The notes below the pieces were generated by a model, which saw nothing but the letters and a program-made list of their open reading frames with translations, had not been told where the DNA came from and ran no database searches. Shown piece after piece: positions 12,001-22,500 of a DNA stretch of 64,000 nucleotides. Both the position numbers and the translations under genes were made by a program. Position 1 is the first letter of the stretch; each line of letters starts with the position of its first letter. Origin of the DNA: Undaria pinnatifida (lineage: Eukaryota > Sar > Phaeophyceae > Laminariales > Alariaceae); assembly GCA_012845835.1 (NCBI GenBank), contig JABAKD010000021.1:13394978-13458977 (forward strand), read 5' to 3'.

Positions 12001-14362
12001 GCGTGAAAACCAATCACTAGGCAGTACTCCTATCTACCTGTGCCAAGGCCTATAGTGTGACGTGAATCCCGTGCCGGCTGAAGTCGTAACAAATTATCAA
12101 AACGGTCTACCAGTACAAAATGCACCCAAACGTGAAAAGGCAAGGACAGTCGTCCTCGATGTAGCAGCAGCAGCACTCTCTCTGAAGCACGCACCATCAA
12201 CATACAACGTCTGCTCGCGGCCGTGAGAAATGTCACGGGTCAAGTCGACCTGACCCGCATAAAACCCGTACACCCGCGGGTCACCAGGATTGTAGCGAGT
12301 CCGGTTGATTCAGTATGATTTCTAATCTTGCGGGTCGGGTCGGGTGTGGACGTGTTCAAAATCTCGCCGGTCGCATCGGGTCAGGTTAAGAGGTCTCGAC
12401 CTTTTCACGGGTCGGGTCGGGTCGGGTCGGGTTTAAACGTCTCGAAATTTTCACAGGAGGAGTCTTGTCAGACGGGGTAGGTCAGGTCAGACCTGACCCG
12501 ACCCGACTCGCGAGATACGTCTCGACCGGCGAAAAGCGTAACTTCTTTAACGCATGGTCAATGCAAACACGACGTGTCACATGCCTGCTGTTTTTTTGTC
12601 GCTTCCTACGAACGATATTCCTGTAAACGGCAGATTGGGAATGTTTCAACTACTTGTACCGGAATATTTGAGTTCTCTTACGTTGCCCTCAATTATTTCA
12701 ATGTTCACTCGTGAGGCTTCTGTGTATCGCCTGGGCATCGTTGGAGGAAACAATGCGCTCAAGGAACGCACCGCCGAATGAGCCAGTCGCGATGCTCTTG
12801 GTGCTACATCCCTGACGGGGAACGGGTGAAATGTGTCTTGAGCGGCGTCATGTGGCCAGACGTCAGTAGCACCAACGCTCGACTCTCTCTTTTGACATCG
12901 TACCTAATGCGGTGCCAAGCCCACCCCGGCAAAGACAAAACTGTTACCAGTAGCAACACCAAGTTGATTTCACGGGACGTTCGGAAAGCATCAAAAATGC
13001 ACCTGGTATGACGACATATTCTACGAGAAGGGCAGTGCACGCAATATATGAGGCCCTTGACTTGTGCACATCCGTACCCCAGCTATTACCAGATACGGAG
13101 AATGTATGGCATTGCAACCCAACGACAACGCTTTTCACAAATCAAACATCTCTACAACGCATATGGTGTTTAAAACACAATGAGATTTCCCCCTGGTTCC
13201 CCCCCGTCTCAGAAAGTCCGGCATATCATGAATACGTTGGCCCGGACAATGATACTCTCATCATAGCACATGTCACTCTTGTGTCTTAAAGGAGACGTAT
13301 CTGTGTCCACAAAGCGTGCGGGTGAACCTCCTGCGTGCAGACCAACTGTTTTTCAGTTGCGCTCAATATGTGATTTTAATTGTACATCGTTTGCGTCTTC
13401 CGTCCTGATGTCCCGTCCACAATTGACACTATGCAGCGTGTGACCCAGGGACCAGCTTGTGCGGTGACCCACATATGCAAGGCCTCCGTGGGCAGCAGAT
13501 TGATTGGTCCGGTATCGACAACAGCTGGTACTGCATGATTTCCGATGACACCGACAGCATCAACGTCAACGTCCGGCTCAACGCTCCTCTACCAGAGGAG
13601 TTTCCGGACCGCCAGCTCATTACAGGCGTTAGCGTCATGTCACAGGGTCACTCTCTGGTTATCGAAGTGATGAACCCGTACGATATCAACACCGAAGGCT
13701 GCCCCCCCGGCATGTCCCCCTGCCTTTCCAACGGCGGACTCCGTGCCATGGTCGACGGTGAGGAGGTAGACGATCTGCTTCGGTTCTCCAGAGACGAGTA
13801 CGTTACCGACGGCATTGCTGTGTCGGCGTCTAACCTACCGGTCGAGTGTCGGCAGTTCGGAGGAGACAAGATATGGGCTCGCATGTACAGCGAGATGCTT
13901 CAGGGCCAGCGCGAATTGGCCGTGAAGGAAAGCTTTGAAGACTGGATCCTACGTTTCGACCACGTGGCCGCCCCCGAATGGTGCGCGCAGTACGTCGAGC
14001 AGAACCACCTCGCCGATGTGCAGTCCATCTATTCTGTATTCAAGATCGTGACTTCTTCTGTCACCGTACGCCTCAACGTCGGCACCAACTTCCAAGGCAA
14101 TGGGGAACGTGACTGGGATGGTCGTGTCCTCCCCGACTTGGAGTTCTGGCAGATGGACGTAGGTCTAGACGGTCTGTCTCTGGAGAGCGAATCGCTCACC
14201 GGCATTCTGGGTGAGACGGCCCGCCCGGTGCTGGACAAGGAAGGACGCAAGATTATGCAAGGGTATGAGGCGATACGTGGAACTGTCGAGGACTACCGCG
14301 TGTCAAGCGCCCTCAGCACCGACTTTGCCCTTGCAACCAAGAAACAGGACAGGTCCACCTAA
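1..14362 (+). CDS. Split gene: leucine-rich-repeat protein with C-terminal GDPH (root-cap/VWD-like) domain, 3' part
   Basis: Nine exons: 1-11, 1464-1538, 2321-2392, 9018-9089, 10024-10104, 10474-10515, 10895-10953, 11345-11410, 13437-14362. Each visible intron starts GTGAG or GTAAG and ends AG, and codon phases match at every junction (phase 2 between LRR exons and into the segment after the cap, phase 1 between the later exons), so the joined frame has no stop until TAA at 14360. The protein reads as LRRs, a short LRR cap, a cysteine-rich linker and a domain of about 300 residues. The 5' end, including any signal peptide or kinase/ROCO/NB part, lies outside the window. The 6.6 kb intron 2393-9017 is filled with repeats. 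LRR proteins of this kind usually bind ligands or partners; an extracellular receptor or secreted role is inferred from the GDPH and cysteine-rich segments. No transcript evidence is available here. Confidence 0.8.
874..945 (+). pseudogene. Relic LRR exon in an intron
   Basis: A 72-base stretch reads, in the LRR frame, Q-L-S-R-F-F-V-L-R-H-P-V-G-I-A-L-A-S-D-K-M-N-A-L. PVGI...DKMNAL aligns to PSGIF..M.AMTTL of the exon at 9018. The acceptor AG is not in place (CA at 872-873) and the donor reads GTCTAA, so it would not be spliced as an LRR exon. Confidence 0.4.
1464..1538 (+). CDS. LRR exon, 75 bases (25-residue repeat, diverged)
   Basis: It is bounded by CAG at 1461-1463 and GTGAGT at 1539, phase 2 in and out. 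It reads T-I-T-D-H-K-I-S-T-I-D-I-D-A-F-Q-P-L and ends S-S-M-T-L-L. Spaced hydrophobic positions and the AF..L turn fit an LRR. It is one residue longer than the 24-residue unit and the asparagine ladder position is His, so it is a diverged repeat. Confidence 0.65.
2044..2115 (+). pseudogene. Possible relic LRR exon
   Basis: An ungapped 24-residue alignment to the 9018 exon is possible: A-M-N-V-S-H-L-S-T-F-T-L-P-R-I-A-D-M and then L-K-L-R-Q-V, with HLS and IADM in register. No splice sites flank it. Chance similarity cannot be excluded. Confidence 0.22.
2321..2392 (+). CDS. LRR exon, exactly 72 bases (24-residue repeat)
   Basis: The acceptor is CAG at 2318-2320 and the donor GTGAGT at 2393, phase 2 on both sides. 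It reads D-L-D-T-G-V-L-E-A-V-E-V-G-L-F-A-N-M-G-F-I-Q-T, and aligns without gaps to the exon at 9018, with GLFANMG matching GIFADMG. The consensus Asn is Gly here, so this repeat is less canonical. The last codon is split (AT|A, Ile). Confidence 0.75.
3809..4075. mobile_element. MITE with about 70-base terminal inverted repeats
   Basis: Left end GGCTACGGTAGGGGGGTCCC and the reverse complement of the right end (GGCTACGGTAGGGTGGTACC) match. Similarity resumes further in (CACTCGCGCGAGTAACTC against CACTCGCACGAGTAGCTC). CAAT flanks both sides (3805-3808, 4077-4080), a possible short target duplication. There is no coding capacity, and it sits in the largest intron of the LRR gene. Confidence 0.6.
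4730..5250. other. Intronic stretch rich in CCCGAC/GTCGGG motifs
   Basis: Repeated CCCGACTTT-like and GTCGGG-like motifs occur here and again around 6540-6720. I see no gene. The pattern resembles subterminal repeats of a DNA transposon, but no ends were found. Confidence 0.25.
5254..5928. mobile_element. TA-flanked inverted-repeat element (CACTCC family), 675 bases
   Basis: The left end starts TA|CACTCCAGCTAGCTGTGA and the right end closes with GATCTCACAGCCGGAGTG|TA. The inverted repeats extend about 45 bases inward (TCGTCGAAACTCATC core). The interior contains the AACTATAAAACC, GGGGGCCTGATTTTGATC and AGATCTAGGCGATGG segments also found in copies at 45-47 kb and 56-58 kb. TA flanks suggest a TA-inserting transposon lineage such as Tc1/mariner; no transposase is present. 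Confidence 0.6.
5959..6219. mobile_element. Second CACTCC-family element, 261 bases
   Basis: It runs from TA|CACTCCAGC to GCTGGAGTG|TA. The left end shares the GAGAT..GGATTTGGTCGA region with its neighbour, whereas the right inverted repeat is short. Only about 30 AT-rich bases separate it from the element at 5254-5928, end to end. Confidence 0.5.
6248..6290 (+). mobile_element. Truncated CACTCC-family end
   Basis: Starts TA|CACTCCAGCTGTGAGATC and continues into TTCGTCGAAACTC, then homology stops. It is the third family end within 1.1 kb, facing the end at 6219 across 28 AT-rich bases. Confidence 0.5.
9018..9089 (+). CDS. Canonical LRR exon, exactly 72 bases
   Basis: The acceptor TAG ends at 9017 and GTGAGT starts at 9090, phase 2. 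The repeat Y-L-G-S-N-K-L-T-S-L-P-S-G-I-F-A-D-M is a textbook LxxNxLxxLPxGIF unit of 24 residues ending M-T-T-L. It follows the 6.6 kb repeat-filled intron. Confidence 0.88.
10024..10104 (+). CDS. Canonical LRR exon with a three-residue insertion (81 bases)
   Basis: Bounded by CAG (10021-10023) and GTGAGT (10105), phase 2. It reads Y-L-N-D-N-S-L-T-T-L-P-E-G-I-F-D-G-L and then G-T-D-L-G-L-M-T-L. It is nine bases (three residues) longer than the 72-base unit, with the extra residues in the loop before the final LMTL, so the frame is kept. Confidence 0.88.
10474..10515 (+). CDS. LRR C-terminal cap exon (42 bases)
   Basis: Between CAG (10471-10473) and GTAAGT (10516), phase 2. It encodes D-L-S-G-N-P-G-L-Q-C-I-P-A, a half-repeat with the NPxxC pattern common where an LRR array ends. 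It marks the end of the repeat run before the linker exons. Confidence 0.8.
10895..10953 (+). CDS. Linker exon after the LRR cap
   Basis: The acceptor CAG at 10892-10894 gives an open phase-2 entry; using the next CAG (10902-10904) would hit a stop, which decides the border. The donor GTGAGA starts at 10954, phase 1. It encodes T-F-A-A-M-S-T-V-T-A-S-L-A-D-P-D-G-V-C, bringing one cysteine. It is supported mainly by phase agreement on both sides. Confidence 0.6.
11345..11410 (+). CDS. Cysteine-rich (EGF/TNFR-like) exon, phase 1-1
   Basis: Bounded by CAG (11342-11344) and GTAAGG (11411), 66 bases, symmetric phase 1. It encodes A-C-E-D-G-P-T-C-E-A-G-A-E-G-Y-T-C-S, with the CxDGxxC...GYxC spacing of EGF-like modules. 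A symmetric exon like this can be gained or lost without changing frame. Further cysteine exons could lie in the 2 kb intron that follows; I did not see one. Confidence 0.65.
11590..12530. repeat. GACCCG/CGGGTC-rich island in the last intron
   Basis: About 0.9 kb is packed with CGGGTCGGGTCGG-type and GACCCGACCC-type words in both orientations, including a four-unit GGGTC run near 12415-12432. Such words are common at the ends of hAT-like and other non-autonomous DNA elements. I could not place terminal repeats or a target duplication, so the class is open. Confidence 0.4.
13437..14362 (+). CDS. Terminal exon: GDPH root-cap/VWD-like domain
   Basis: The exon opens after CAG at 13434-13436 with A-C-D-P-G-T-S-L-C-G-D-P-H-M-Q-G-L-R-G and runs about 308 residues to TAA at 14360-14362. 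The CGDPH start with DWSG...WYC a few residues later matches the opening of von Willebrand D and plant root-cap domains. Later, SLVIEV, then LTGILGETARPV and the end motif YRVSSALSTDFAL, parallel the GVLGxTYRP and TSSLxxxDC parts of root-cap proteins. Seven or more cysteines suggest an extracellular, disulphide-bonded fold. An ORF reading could begin at a TTG at 13457, but the exon clearly extends upstream. Base composition is more GC-rich and codon-like than the introns. The assignment rests on motif memory, not on a search. Confidence 0.85.
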
Positions 14363-17300
14363 CCTCGCTGTCATCGTGGATCTGTGTCCGAACACACCTA
14401 CTCCATGCGGCGCTGAATGCAATGTCTGCGGCACTCTGCTGTTTGTCGTTCGACGTGTTTCAGGTATACACGTTGTGCCGAATGACGTGGGGGTGTGGTT
14501 GCGGTAATGAAATATATGCGGAGAAACGTGTGTAGTCAGGACCACTCGAGAGCTGAAAGGAAGAAGGTCGAGTTTGTCCTGACATTATACGTCAGATGGC
14601 CGAGAAACCCCACCCGTTCCGGCATCACGCCGTAGAATGACTGGCGTCTGGGATTTTCACCATGCACGCTATCGCCCACGTCACCGACAATACACGACGC
14701 GTGCTAAAAACAAGATGATGTTTTTGGCGTTTCTCGGTCTGGATGGCGGGACCCATTCGCTGAAAAAGTTCATCTTTTTTTCCAATCTGATTCATTTTTT
14801 ATCTCTCGGCAACTTGTAACAGGATTGTTGATCGGGTTGTACTTTCTGTTCCTCCTAAATATTTTAAGGATATGGCATATATCTGTTTTGAGTGTTATTG
14901 GTTCCCACGGCAACACCGTCTCTTATGAGGACTCGTTGATATTGCCGTTTAGGCGACAATGTAGGACAACGCACGGTATAACGCTAGCACGAGAAATTCG
15001 CGGATAAGGCATACGTCCAGTCGTGATGAGAAGAACGCTCCACTCTCAACGATAGGGTATTCTAGTTTATGTTCGCCCAAAAAACTCTCAAGCATCAGGT
15101 AGTGGCCGCACTCTCGACGCCCCAAAATGACAGGAGCATAAGGCATAGGCTTACACAGCTGACGATTTTAGGAGAGATCTTGCGTCAATGAGTGATAAAG
15201 CCCACGTTGCTATTTTTCTACGTATTCCTGGGTCCTCACCGGGCCCACGCTGTTGTGTAGTGCAGGATAAAGTGCAGCGAAATAAGGATACAGATGTACA
15301 CTATAAGCACAGTAGTTTAACTCTGTATAATATGGAGTTTGTATCGTTATTTGGCGTTTTGGGTGTGCGGTGCATGTTGCTTCACTCCCTCCCGGGTCCA
15401 AACGTGCGTTGTCACAGCTTCCTCGATGAGTCACACCTTTTGCTCAACGTGTCGCTGACATCGACAAAGGCTCTCTGTGGCGTTCATTGTGTAATATGTT
15501 TTCGGAAAGATTAATTCAAAAAGGGGCAATCGACGTGTGAAAACGAGCATTTCTGATGGAAGAAGGGGAAACCGGCCTTTGTTGAGTCGCTAGTCGTTAC
15601 GAGCGTGAGTGGATGACGATGCGGGGTCATGTCATATGTCGTCGAAACATGCAATTGGTTTCAGAAGGCGAAGACTAATATTCATCGGTACACATTTTGG
15701 ATATCAATGCTGTCTTCACAAGCAGCGCATATTGGTGGGCACAGCTGTTCTCAGTGATGTGTCATGCTCACGCGTGAAATTTTGTTTGTTTACAAGATGG
15801 GCTGGGTGTAAAACACAAATATAATATACTGGCTCTTATCTTGTTTTCCGCGATTCTGGTCCACACTAACGTAGTCCAAACGAACCATTTGAAACGACCG
15901 TATCCTCTGTAGCCGCTCTATACTAAACCACCAGCCATTGGGCCTCTTGGACATCATTTCTTGATAAATGGGACCTATCACATGGACTGTAAGAATCAAA
16001 TTATTGTGCGACGTCCGAAATTTGGACGTTGGGCATTGTCTCGAACATGCCACGTGACAATGGCCCGAAACAAATGCCTCTGGTGCATTGAACACATGCG
16101 CGGGATAGAAGAAGACTGTTTGCGAATAAACATCTGTTGGAGGAAACACGCGCCCAACGAGCGGGTTTTTGAAGATAGACCCTGTGAGCGTCAACCAGAG
16201 ACCGCTTGCATGCCGAAGCAGGCATATAATTAGTCGAACCTGAGTCGAGGAGTAAATGGCCTTTCAACACTTCTACGTATCACCTTCTACGTGTGGCGGG
16301 CACGAGTTGCTGCCCCTAAAGAACACCGAGCTTCACTCTGTTCTCGGGTTGCCCTCCGACCGGAGAAACACTACGTCCTACACACTGTATGATGCAACGC
16401 TGCCGTATCAATGATCTCGACACTGCCGATATCTACCATACCCGGAAACGTCGGAGGAGCACTGTTACATTATTCATGCGTCTGTAACATAGATACAGCC
16501 GGTGCGAGATTTTCGTTCTCGTTGTACCTGGTGCCTTCAGCGATGGCGCTTAGAAGGTATCACCTCGGTCACGTTTCCCGTTACAGGTAGTATGTTCAAA
16601 GCCCTCCACACTAGAGATGTGATTAGTGGCGTGAACTCGAGTACACCACGCACGATGACTCGTCTTCAGCACTGACCTGTGAATGTCCTGTGTGTGCCGT
16701 AGCGCATTTCTGCTGGAGCACTGAAAGGTAACAAACAGCCAACCGTGATACGTTGGTGTGGCACGGGTAAATGAATGACAATAGCCGTTCGTGCAGTGGT
16801 TTTGGCCATGCTCTCTATGTCGTCGACCAGAAGCTTCGTATCCGCGACCTCATTCGCGCGTCATATTTAGCCTGGCTGACTTTAGTGGTCACACAAGATG
16901 TTGAGGCGTGCTACGAGAGAGGTAGCACGTTCCTTGTAAATTATATGGTTTCTGAAAAACTAGAACTCTTGACCAATCGTCGGCAATAGCTCATTTGATG
17001 TGCGTGATTCGCTTTGGGTACCTAGGCCATGGAATGCTTCATGCGGTATTAGCTTTGTTTTGCTCCAAATCAGTTTTTGGGAGAGAACGCAATCTCCAAA
17101 AGTTGAGGAGGCCTCAGAAACAAGGTGGTGCACCCCCATCCATGCACGCACTCTTCGTGACGAGTTGCCCCATCCATATTCGTGGTGCCGCAATCGTCTT
17201 CATTTTCGCGCATTGGTCCTGGTGCATTGATTCCGTCCTCTATTCCATACGTATTCCGAAACAGTTTCTATGGTAAGCATTGCAAAATATCTCGTGCGCT

Positions 17301-19150
17301 TTCGTTTCCAGCCCCAACTTGTGCCTATTTCATCATATATTTTTTCGTGATGACCTACGTTGTGTCTAGTGGAAAGCCTTTGTTTGAATTACTACAACAT
17401 GACAGGATGTTGCATTGATCGCAATGTCATCGAATATCAGGGTGTTTCGTTCAGGTTTGTGCCACAACAATGCAGTAGGACATACGTGAACCACTTGTAA
17501 TCAACGTCAGAGATAGCACCAGCAAATAAATGAGTCCCGTGGAGAAGTTTTCTACATCGCCCATCGCTCTAAACTCAGTCAATATGCGGCGCAATTGGTA
17601 AGGTAGTATCTCGCCAATATTGTTTTTGTCAAGCACACGACATCTGACCGACGCGATATTTACCGCGGATGCTCACGCTCGGTTCGGCGCACACAACTTC
17701 ATGCTTGTTTCGCCACGCCACAGTAGGTAGAAGCTCTCGGTCAACCGCGTCGGTTTGTCTTCGAAGCGGCCGTTCCCTTTCGCCAACCGCGTTCTGTGAG
17801 TATGAGTGTCATGTTCTTCTAGTAAAAGTGCTGTCGGTGCCTTCTCCACGTATGGCATCACCTAACCGGTACCGCCCTGGTACATGAGAGGACATTGAAT
17901 ATCTGCCTAACCACGACGTCTGTTGGGTTCGTCATACGTGGTCGTCCATGTCATTCGATCCAACCATCCTGTTCGGTAAATGGACGGCGGAGGAAATGCA
18001 ACACCATGCCACACGAGCGACCGTCTTCGCATACATGGTCGGTCGAGAAGAGCTTGCTGGCGCCGGCGGTGAGCTGGCCTATGGCAAGGGTCTTTTTCTA
18101 GGTCGCTCGAAATGTCTCAAAGAGATTTGGAAAGCCTGTGCCAGGATGGTTTATCGGTAGACGGGTAATAAACCGAAAGCTAAATGTGTACGATTGGAAG
18201 TGGTGCGCTGAATGCGAGAGTACGGGCAGACGCGGGAAGGGTGATCCATCGAGACAAGACATGGCCCAACAAGGTTTTGGTGAGGGCGATGTGGCGGATG
18301 GAGTTAATAAACCATCCCAGGTAGCTATCCCAGTCTTCAAGCCGTTGGCTGGGGTCCTGATGCGTAAGGTGGATACCACTTTGTGCGTGTCAAAAATATT
18401 GATCAGATTGAGGGGGTCGGTATAATAACCGGCGTGTCCTAATCCAGACATCACAGACGTTTCAGCATTTCCACTATCGCGAACGCTCTTCGTCAATGGT
18501 ATACCGCGACTTGAACTTCTTTAAAGCCCCACTGACGAAGCCAAGAGGGGCCCGAAGGGTCAAGCCCCGCCCCGAGATCCCCATTTGGTCCTTGTGTCAC
18601 CATGGCTACGTTAGAAAGACGAACTCTTCCATGAGCTTCTTCGCGCACGCTCACGCGGTTCCACACTCGGTGTTCCACCTGCCCGCTGTGATAGCAGCTC
18701 TGTTGGCCACGCGTTTTGTGCGCCGGCTGCAATTTGATAGAAACGAATCCCTGAGGATCCGCAGCGGAGCGTCTATGAGGGGAAGCTTTTACCAGCTTTG
18801 TACCCAATAAAGTACCCAACATTTTTCACTGTTTCGAGGTTTTTTGGCTGCTTTGTGTGCGTTGTTTACTTGTCAAATCGGGGGAGAGTGGAGGCACAAC
18901 CTAACCCTAACCCCAAGGCAGGGGAAGGCTCCGACCTGCGATTTGATGAAACAGAGAAACAATGTGCTGACCAAAAATCCAAGTCGAAATATTATTGGTA
19001 CTTTTTGTGGTATGATTTGTAGGGTGAGAGAATTGCAAAGGACACTGGTTTTCTTGGCCAACCCCGGCAGATGCGTGTTCATCTTAAAATCGCTGCGGTG
19101 CGCCGCCGGTTTCGGGACGGCGGAGAGATTGAGTTCACACATCCTCGTTG
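14363..19150. other. Region without a recognisable gene
   Basis: Short ORFs are scattered on both strands. None shows a family motif, a splice pattern or a codon bias I would trust. The best candidate is a 70-residue + strand frame at 17948-18160 with no recognised similarity. TAACCCTAACC-like bases at 18900 are too short to be a telomere tract. Confidence 0.4.
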
Positions 19151-19185
19151 GGTCGTGGCGCACGCCCGATGCAGAGCACAGGTAG

Positions 19186-19740
19186 TTACACCAGGTTAAC
19201 TATGTGGTGTAGAAAACACTTTTCTCCCCGACGTGTACATGCCATGTCGTTGGAGACGCTGAGGAACCATCCGCTGACGTTGCAACAATTGATTTTGTGT
19301 TTAGCAAACATCACGAGGTCGTCCACGTATCCAACACAGATGTCCAGATTGGGGAACGCACGAACGTAGTCCATCACGCCCACCTAGTGGTCAGGGGCGT
19401 TAGGTCAGTCTTGCGGCATCCCGGTGGGCCTCCATACGCCTCCCGAAGCGATGATCGTGAACATATCATGGGAATAGCCACTGAAGCGGGATTTGCCACA
19501 AACCTTTGTAAATGTCGAGAGACATGTGAAAGGGTATCCGTCAAGGACAGCGTCTTGTTCTTGTAGAAGCGGGACGTGGAGCAGTTCAAGCTCTATGTAC
19601 GCGTTAACAGCGCGGCAATCGATGACCAGGCGGCATGCCTGCGAGGAGTCCCCCCCGAACTCCCCTGCGATGGACGTAGGCTGTGGGTCTTTTTGCAATT
19701 TCTTCCAATCGCCCTGTTTATAAAGTTCGTGCATGTTGCC
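19186..19740 (-). pseudogene. Ty3/gypsy-type reverse transcriptase remnant
   Basis: On the minus strand, 19734-19405 reads R-L-V-I-D-C-R-A-V-N-A-Y, the RT opening (family RLVIDYRxLN), then M-F-T-I-I-A-S-G-G-V-W-R-P-T-G-M-P-Q, the motif B neighbourhood. A shifted frame at 19383-19186 gives I-C-V-G-Y-V-D-D-L-V-M-F-A-K, the catalytic YVDD. The palm motifs are thus in order, but stops and at least one frameshift separate them, so no polymerase could be made. The downstream RNase H and integrase are not recognisable. Confidence 0.7.
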
Positions 19741-19824
19741 AGAACGACTCCAAGCTACCGGACGAGTTACCTGGACTTCGCCTTGCCGGACGACGGTTTG
19801 ACAACTGCCATAGCCGGGCTTGCA

Positions 19825-20055
19825 AATTGTTCCGATTCATCGAGCCCCCCGATGAATGGTATCCCTTCGGCAATATCCCAACCCCGCATCAATATCTCAC
19901 CCGCCCTTAAAACATCTGGTTCCCCCCTGAAATATCTGATCCCCCCTTGAAATATCATATCTCAGGGGTAGGGACCAGATATTTTAGGGGGGGATCAGAT
20001 ACTGAAGCAGAGTTCGGATAGTGTCCAAGGAATATCATAAACCGGGGGGGCTAAT
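19825..20055 (+). repeat. Degenerate C-run/ATATC minisatellite, copy 1
   Basis: CCCCCCTGAAATATCTGATC-like words recur every 15-25 bases, then appear inverted (CCAGATATTTTAGGGGGG). The start, CCGATTCATCGAGCCCCCCG, matches the reverse complement of the sequence near 22990. Confidence 0.5.
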
Positions 20056-20060
20056 ACATA

Positions 20061-20900
20061 TTAACTTTTGTGCATCTCTATCATAGCACGCGTCCAACTT
20101 ACGTAATCCTGTCTGGCTGACATTTCATGTCCATCGTGGTGACCACGCCGATCCCTGTGGATGCGACCACGAGTGCTTCGGCCCCGCTGAGAAACAACGT
20201 CTAGTGCCAGCTGGGTGTCTGGCCAGAAGAGTCCTTGGTCCCGGATGAGCGTCATAAAAGCACTTGTGTCCTCGAAATTTGATATATCTATTGCGAATAA
20301 TACTCGACAACTCTCCGGAAACGCGACTGGCTGCGACGCTCGTAGCGAAATGCGGCATAGGTATTAGCTGCATATCGTCTCCTTTCGCTAAACATGTTGC
20401 CGTCAACATTTGAACGATTTCAATTTCTCGTCGTATCCAATACTTCACACATAGCTCTCTAAAAGTTGAAGACATGCTGGTGGACTTCATTGGGGCCTGC
20501 TGCCGCGGGTACCGCACGGGCTGCTTGTTGTAACCGTGGAGTGGTGGCGACTGTACTGAGGGTAGCAGTTGGCTGGCACAAGTGTTGTAGAGAGACCAAC
20601 AGTTCTTGACCGGCGATCGACCGAACGCGATGATGAGAAACCTTTGCCATTAGACAAACATCTGCCAACACCGCCAACGGCATGCAGAATCGTACTGTGC
20701 CCGCTTCGTCGCCCGCTTTGGTGCTGTACACCGGGATATTTTTGTACGAATTCGCCGCGCAGTGATGGGGCCGGACTGGTCAACGGTGGGAGAAGGGCTT
20801 TGATATTGCCCCGTTACATAGCCCTCATTAAATCGCAACCAGATGCTTTCCAACGTCCAATATTTCGAAAGGTGGTTGATACCCTCGAGCAGCAGGCTGC
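20061..20900 (-). pseudogene. Decayed coding stretch upstream of the gypsy RT remnant
   Basis: Overlapping minus-strand frames at 20731-20459 and 20517-20125 have protein-like composition (for example R-S-I-A-G-Q-E-L-L-V-S-L-Q-H-L-C-Q-P) but no motif I can name. Position and strand fit the Gag or N-terminal pol part of the element whose RT lies at 19.2-19.7 kb. This is inference from context. Confidence 0.3.
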
Positions 20901-20929
20901 TGCTGGTGCTTTCGTCTACGAATACGGTT

Positions 20930-21490
20930 GAAATTTGGAAGGTTATGTTCTGTAGGGTACTAGCAAACCGTACTCGGGGTATTCAACCCAGGTATTGCCG
21001 TCCAAGTTCTATACGACATTCATACCCGTACCAGAAAATTATGAAAGTTCCGTACCCCAGTTCCAAAACCTACCCAGGGTGCGCGTGTATCACATACGTG
21101 ACGTGTGTGGAGTCTCTACGCCTGTGCCACAAAACCAGAACTACTGCGAATTCTGTAACATTTCCGTACAGTACTAGGAATTGCTGCAACCTATGTAAGA
21201 TCCCCATACCCTTACGCGTAACTTCTTTGACTTGTGTAAGACTGTGGCACAATACCAGGGGTACGAGTATACCTTTGATACAAAATCCGGGGAGTCCACA
21301 AGAATGGATTCTGGTTGAACCCCAAAGAGTGTATCATGCACTCAATTATGATGCCATATCTTGTCAGTGAGACAATTAGAACACCGAACATCAGCAGTAC
21401 GTATCATACCTCAAAGAATATGTAACAGTATCTCCTACCTGGTACTACGGTATAGATAGGTCCTGCTCACGTTTCGTTTGTTTCTAAAGG
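20930..21490. other. GTAC/TACC-rich noncoding stretch
   Basis: Words such as CCGTACC, GGTACT and GTACGAG are repeated at irregular spacing. No gene is recognised, although a 175-residue + frame exists across it. It may be the subterminal part of an unplaced DNA element. Confidence 0.25.
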
Positions 21491-22500
21491 CAATTATCGC
21501 CTGCCCGTAATGCCAAGTTACGACCTTTCCCTTACACCGGCACGAGAACAGAGGTGTGTTTTGCAAGCATGGCACCGCACGACAAAAAATTCACCATAAA
21601 ATCGACAGCGGCTCCGTCCGATCGAATTCCCGAACGCGCTCCGACCTCGTCACGTTCTCTGACCAATGTGCTACCGACCCTGGCCTGGTCCCCTTCGTGT
21701 TTCCGAGGAACCGGACCTCTATCCTATCTTCTTGCACCTATTTTAAACAGTTCACGAGGTTCTAGCCATCGTAAAACGCTACGTCGGCCTGTGGTAAACC
21801 GGGGGTTGCACCGCGCCCCCAGTCCCGAGAAACCACCTCGCCCGAACGGTCACTGAAAACCAATTGGAATTGCTTATACTTAGACACAGTCATAACACCC
21901 GACCCCCTCGTCCTCGTAGGGAGATTATGTATTCCCCTCAAAGCAACATATCCCACGACATTGGACGGCGTACCCTACGAGACGTGCCAGTGGTAGCGTG
22001 TGCCCGGCTGACTCCTTGCAGCTCGCGTTTTGACGAACGGCGAATGCGTTGGAATCTCAAGCCCGACAGCTACCACATCAAGGAATGGAGCAGCAGCTAG
22101 TTTACGTGAACCTGTCCCGGCCTGGTAGCCTTTCGATGCACTATACCAGCCGGCGAAATCGACTAGGGCAAGCTCATCGATTCCCACATCCGCTTCGAAC
22201 TTAGGGTACTGGTCCCTTTCCGCTAGCCTGCAAAGTATTGTCCACGATACGAAACCTCACACGCAAGTGCGCTCAGGCAATCGCGCAACGGAGTCTCGGA
22301 GGTTCTGGGGGTCAATATCCCGGAACAAAGCGCGTCCCACGCTGGCTCCAGCACCTTTTCCTGCCAATAAACCTATATTAACGCTGCCTATGTGCCGGTC
22401 TTTCTTTCATACCCATGGCCTCGTGTCCATATGAGATTAAGTGTTAGTCGATATGTCTCGATGCATATATATTATATGGACGACTGAACGGTACCTGATG
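21490..22500. other. Region without a recognisable gene
   Basis: There is mixed composition with short ORFs only. I see no domain, RNA gene or clear repeat. Confidence 0.3.

Noticed and set aside
17724..17795. A 72-base unit between CAG and GTGAGT, like an LRR exon
   Set aside because: In the phase-2 frame it has a stop and no LRR residue pattern, so length and splice words alone were not enough.
17948..18160. 70-residue + strand ORF with balanced composition
   Set aside because: No family similarity recognised and no supporting splice or neighbour context; kept only as a note.
18898..18915. CCTAACCCTAACCCC, telomere-like
   Set aside because: Only two to three units; not evidence of a telomere or fusion.
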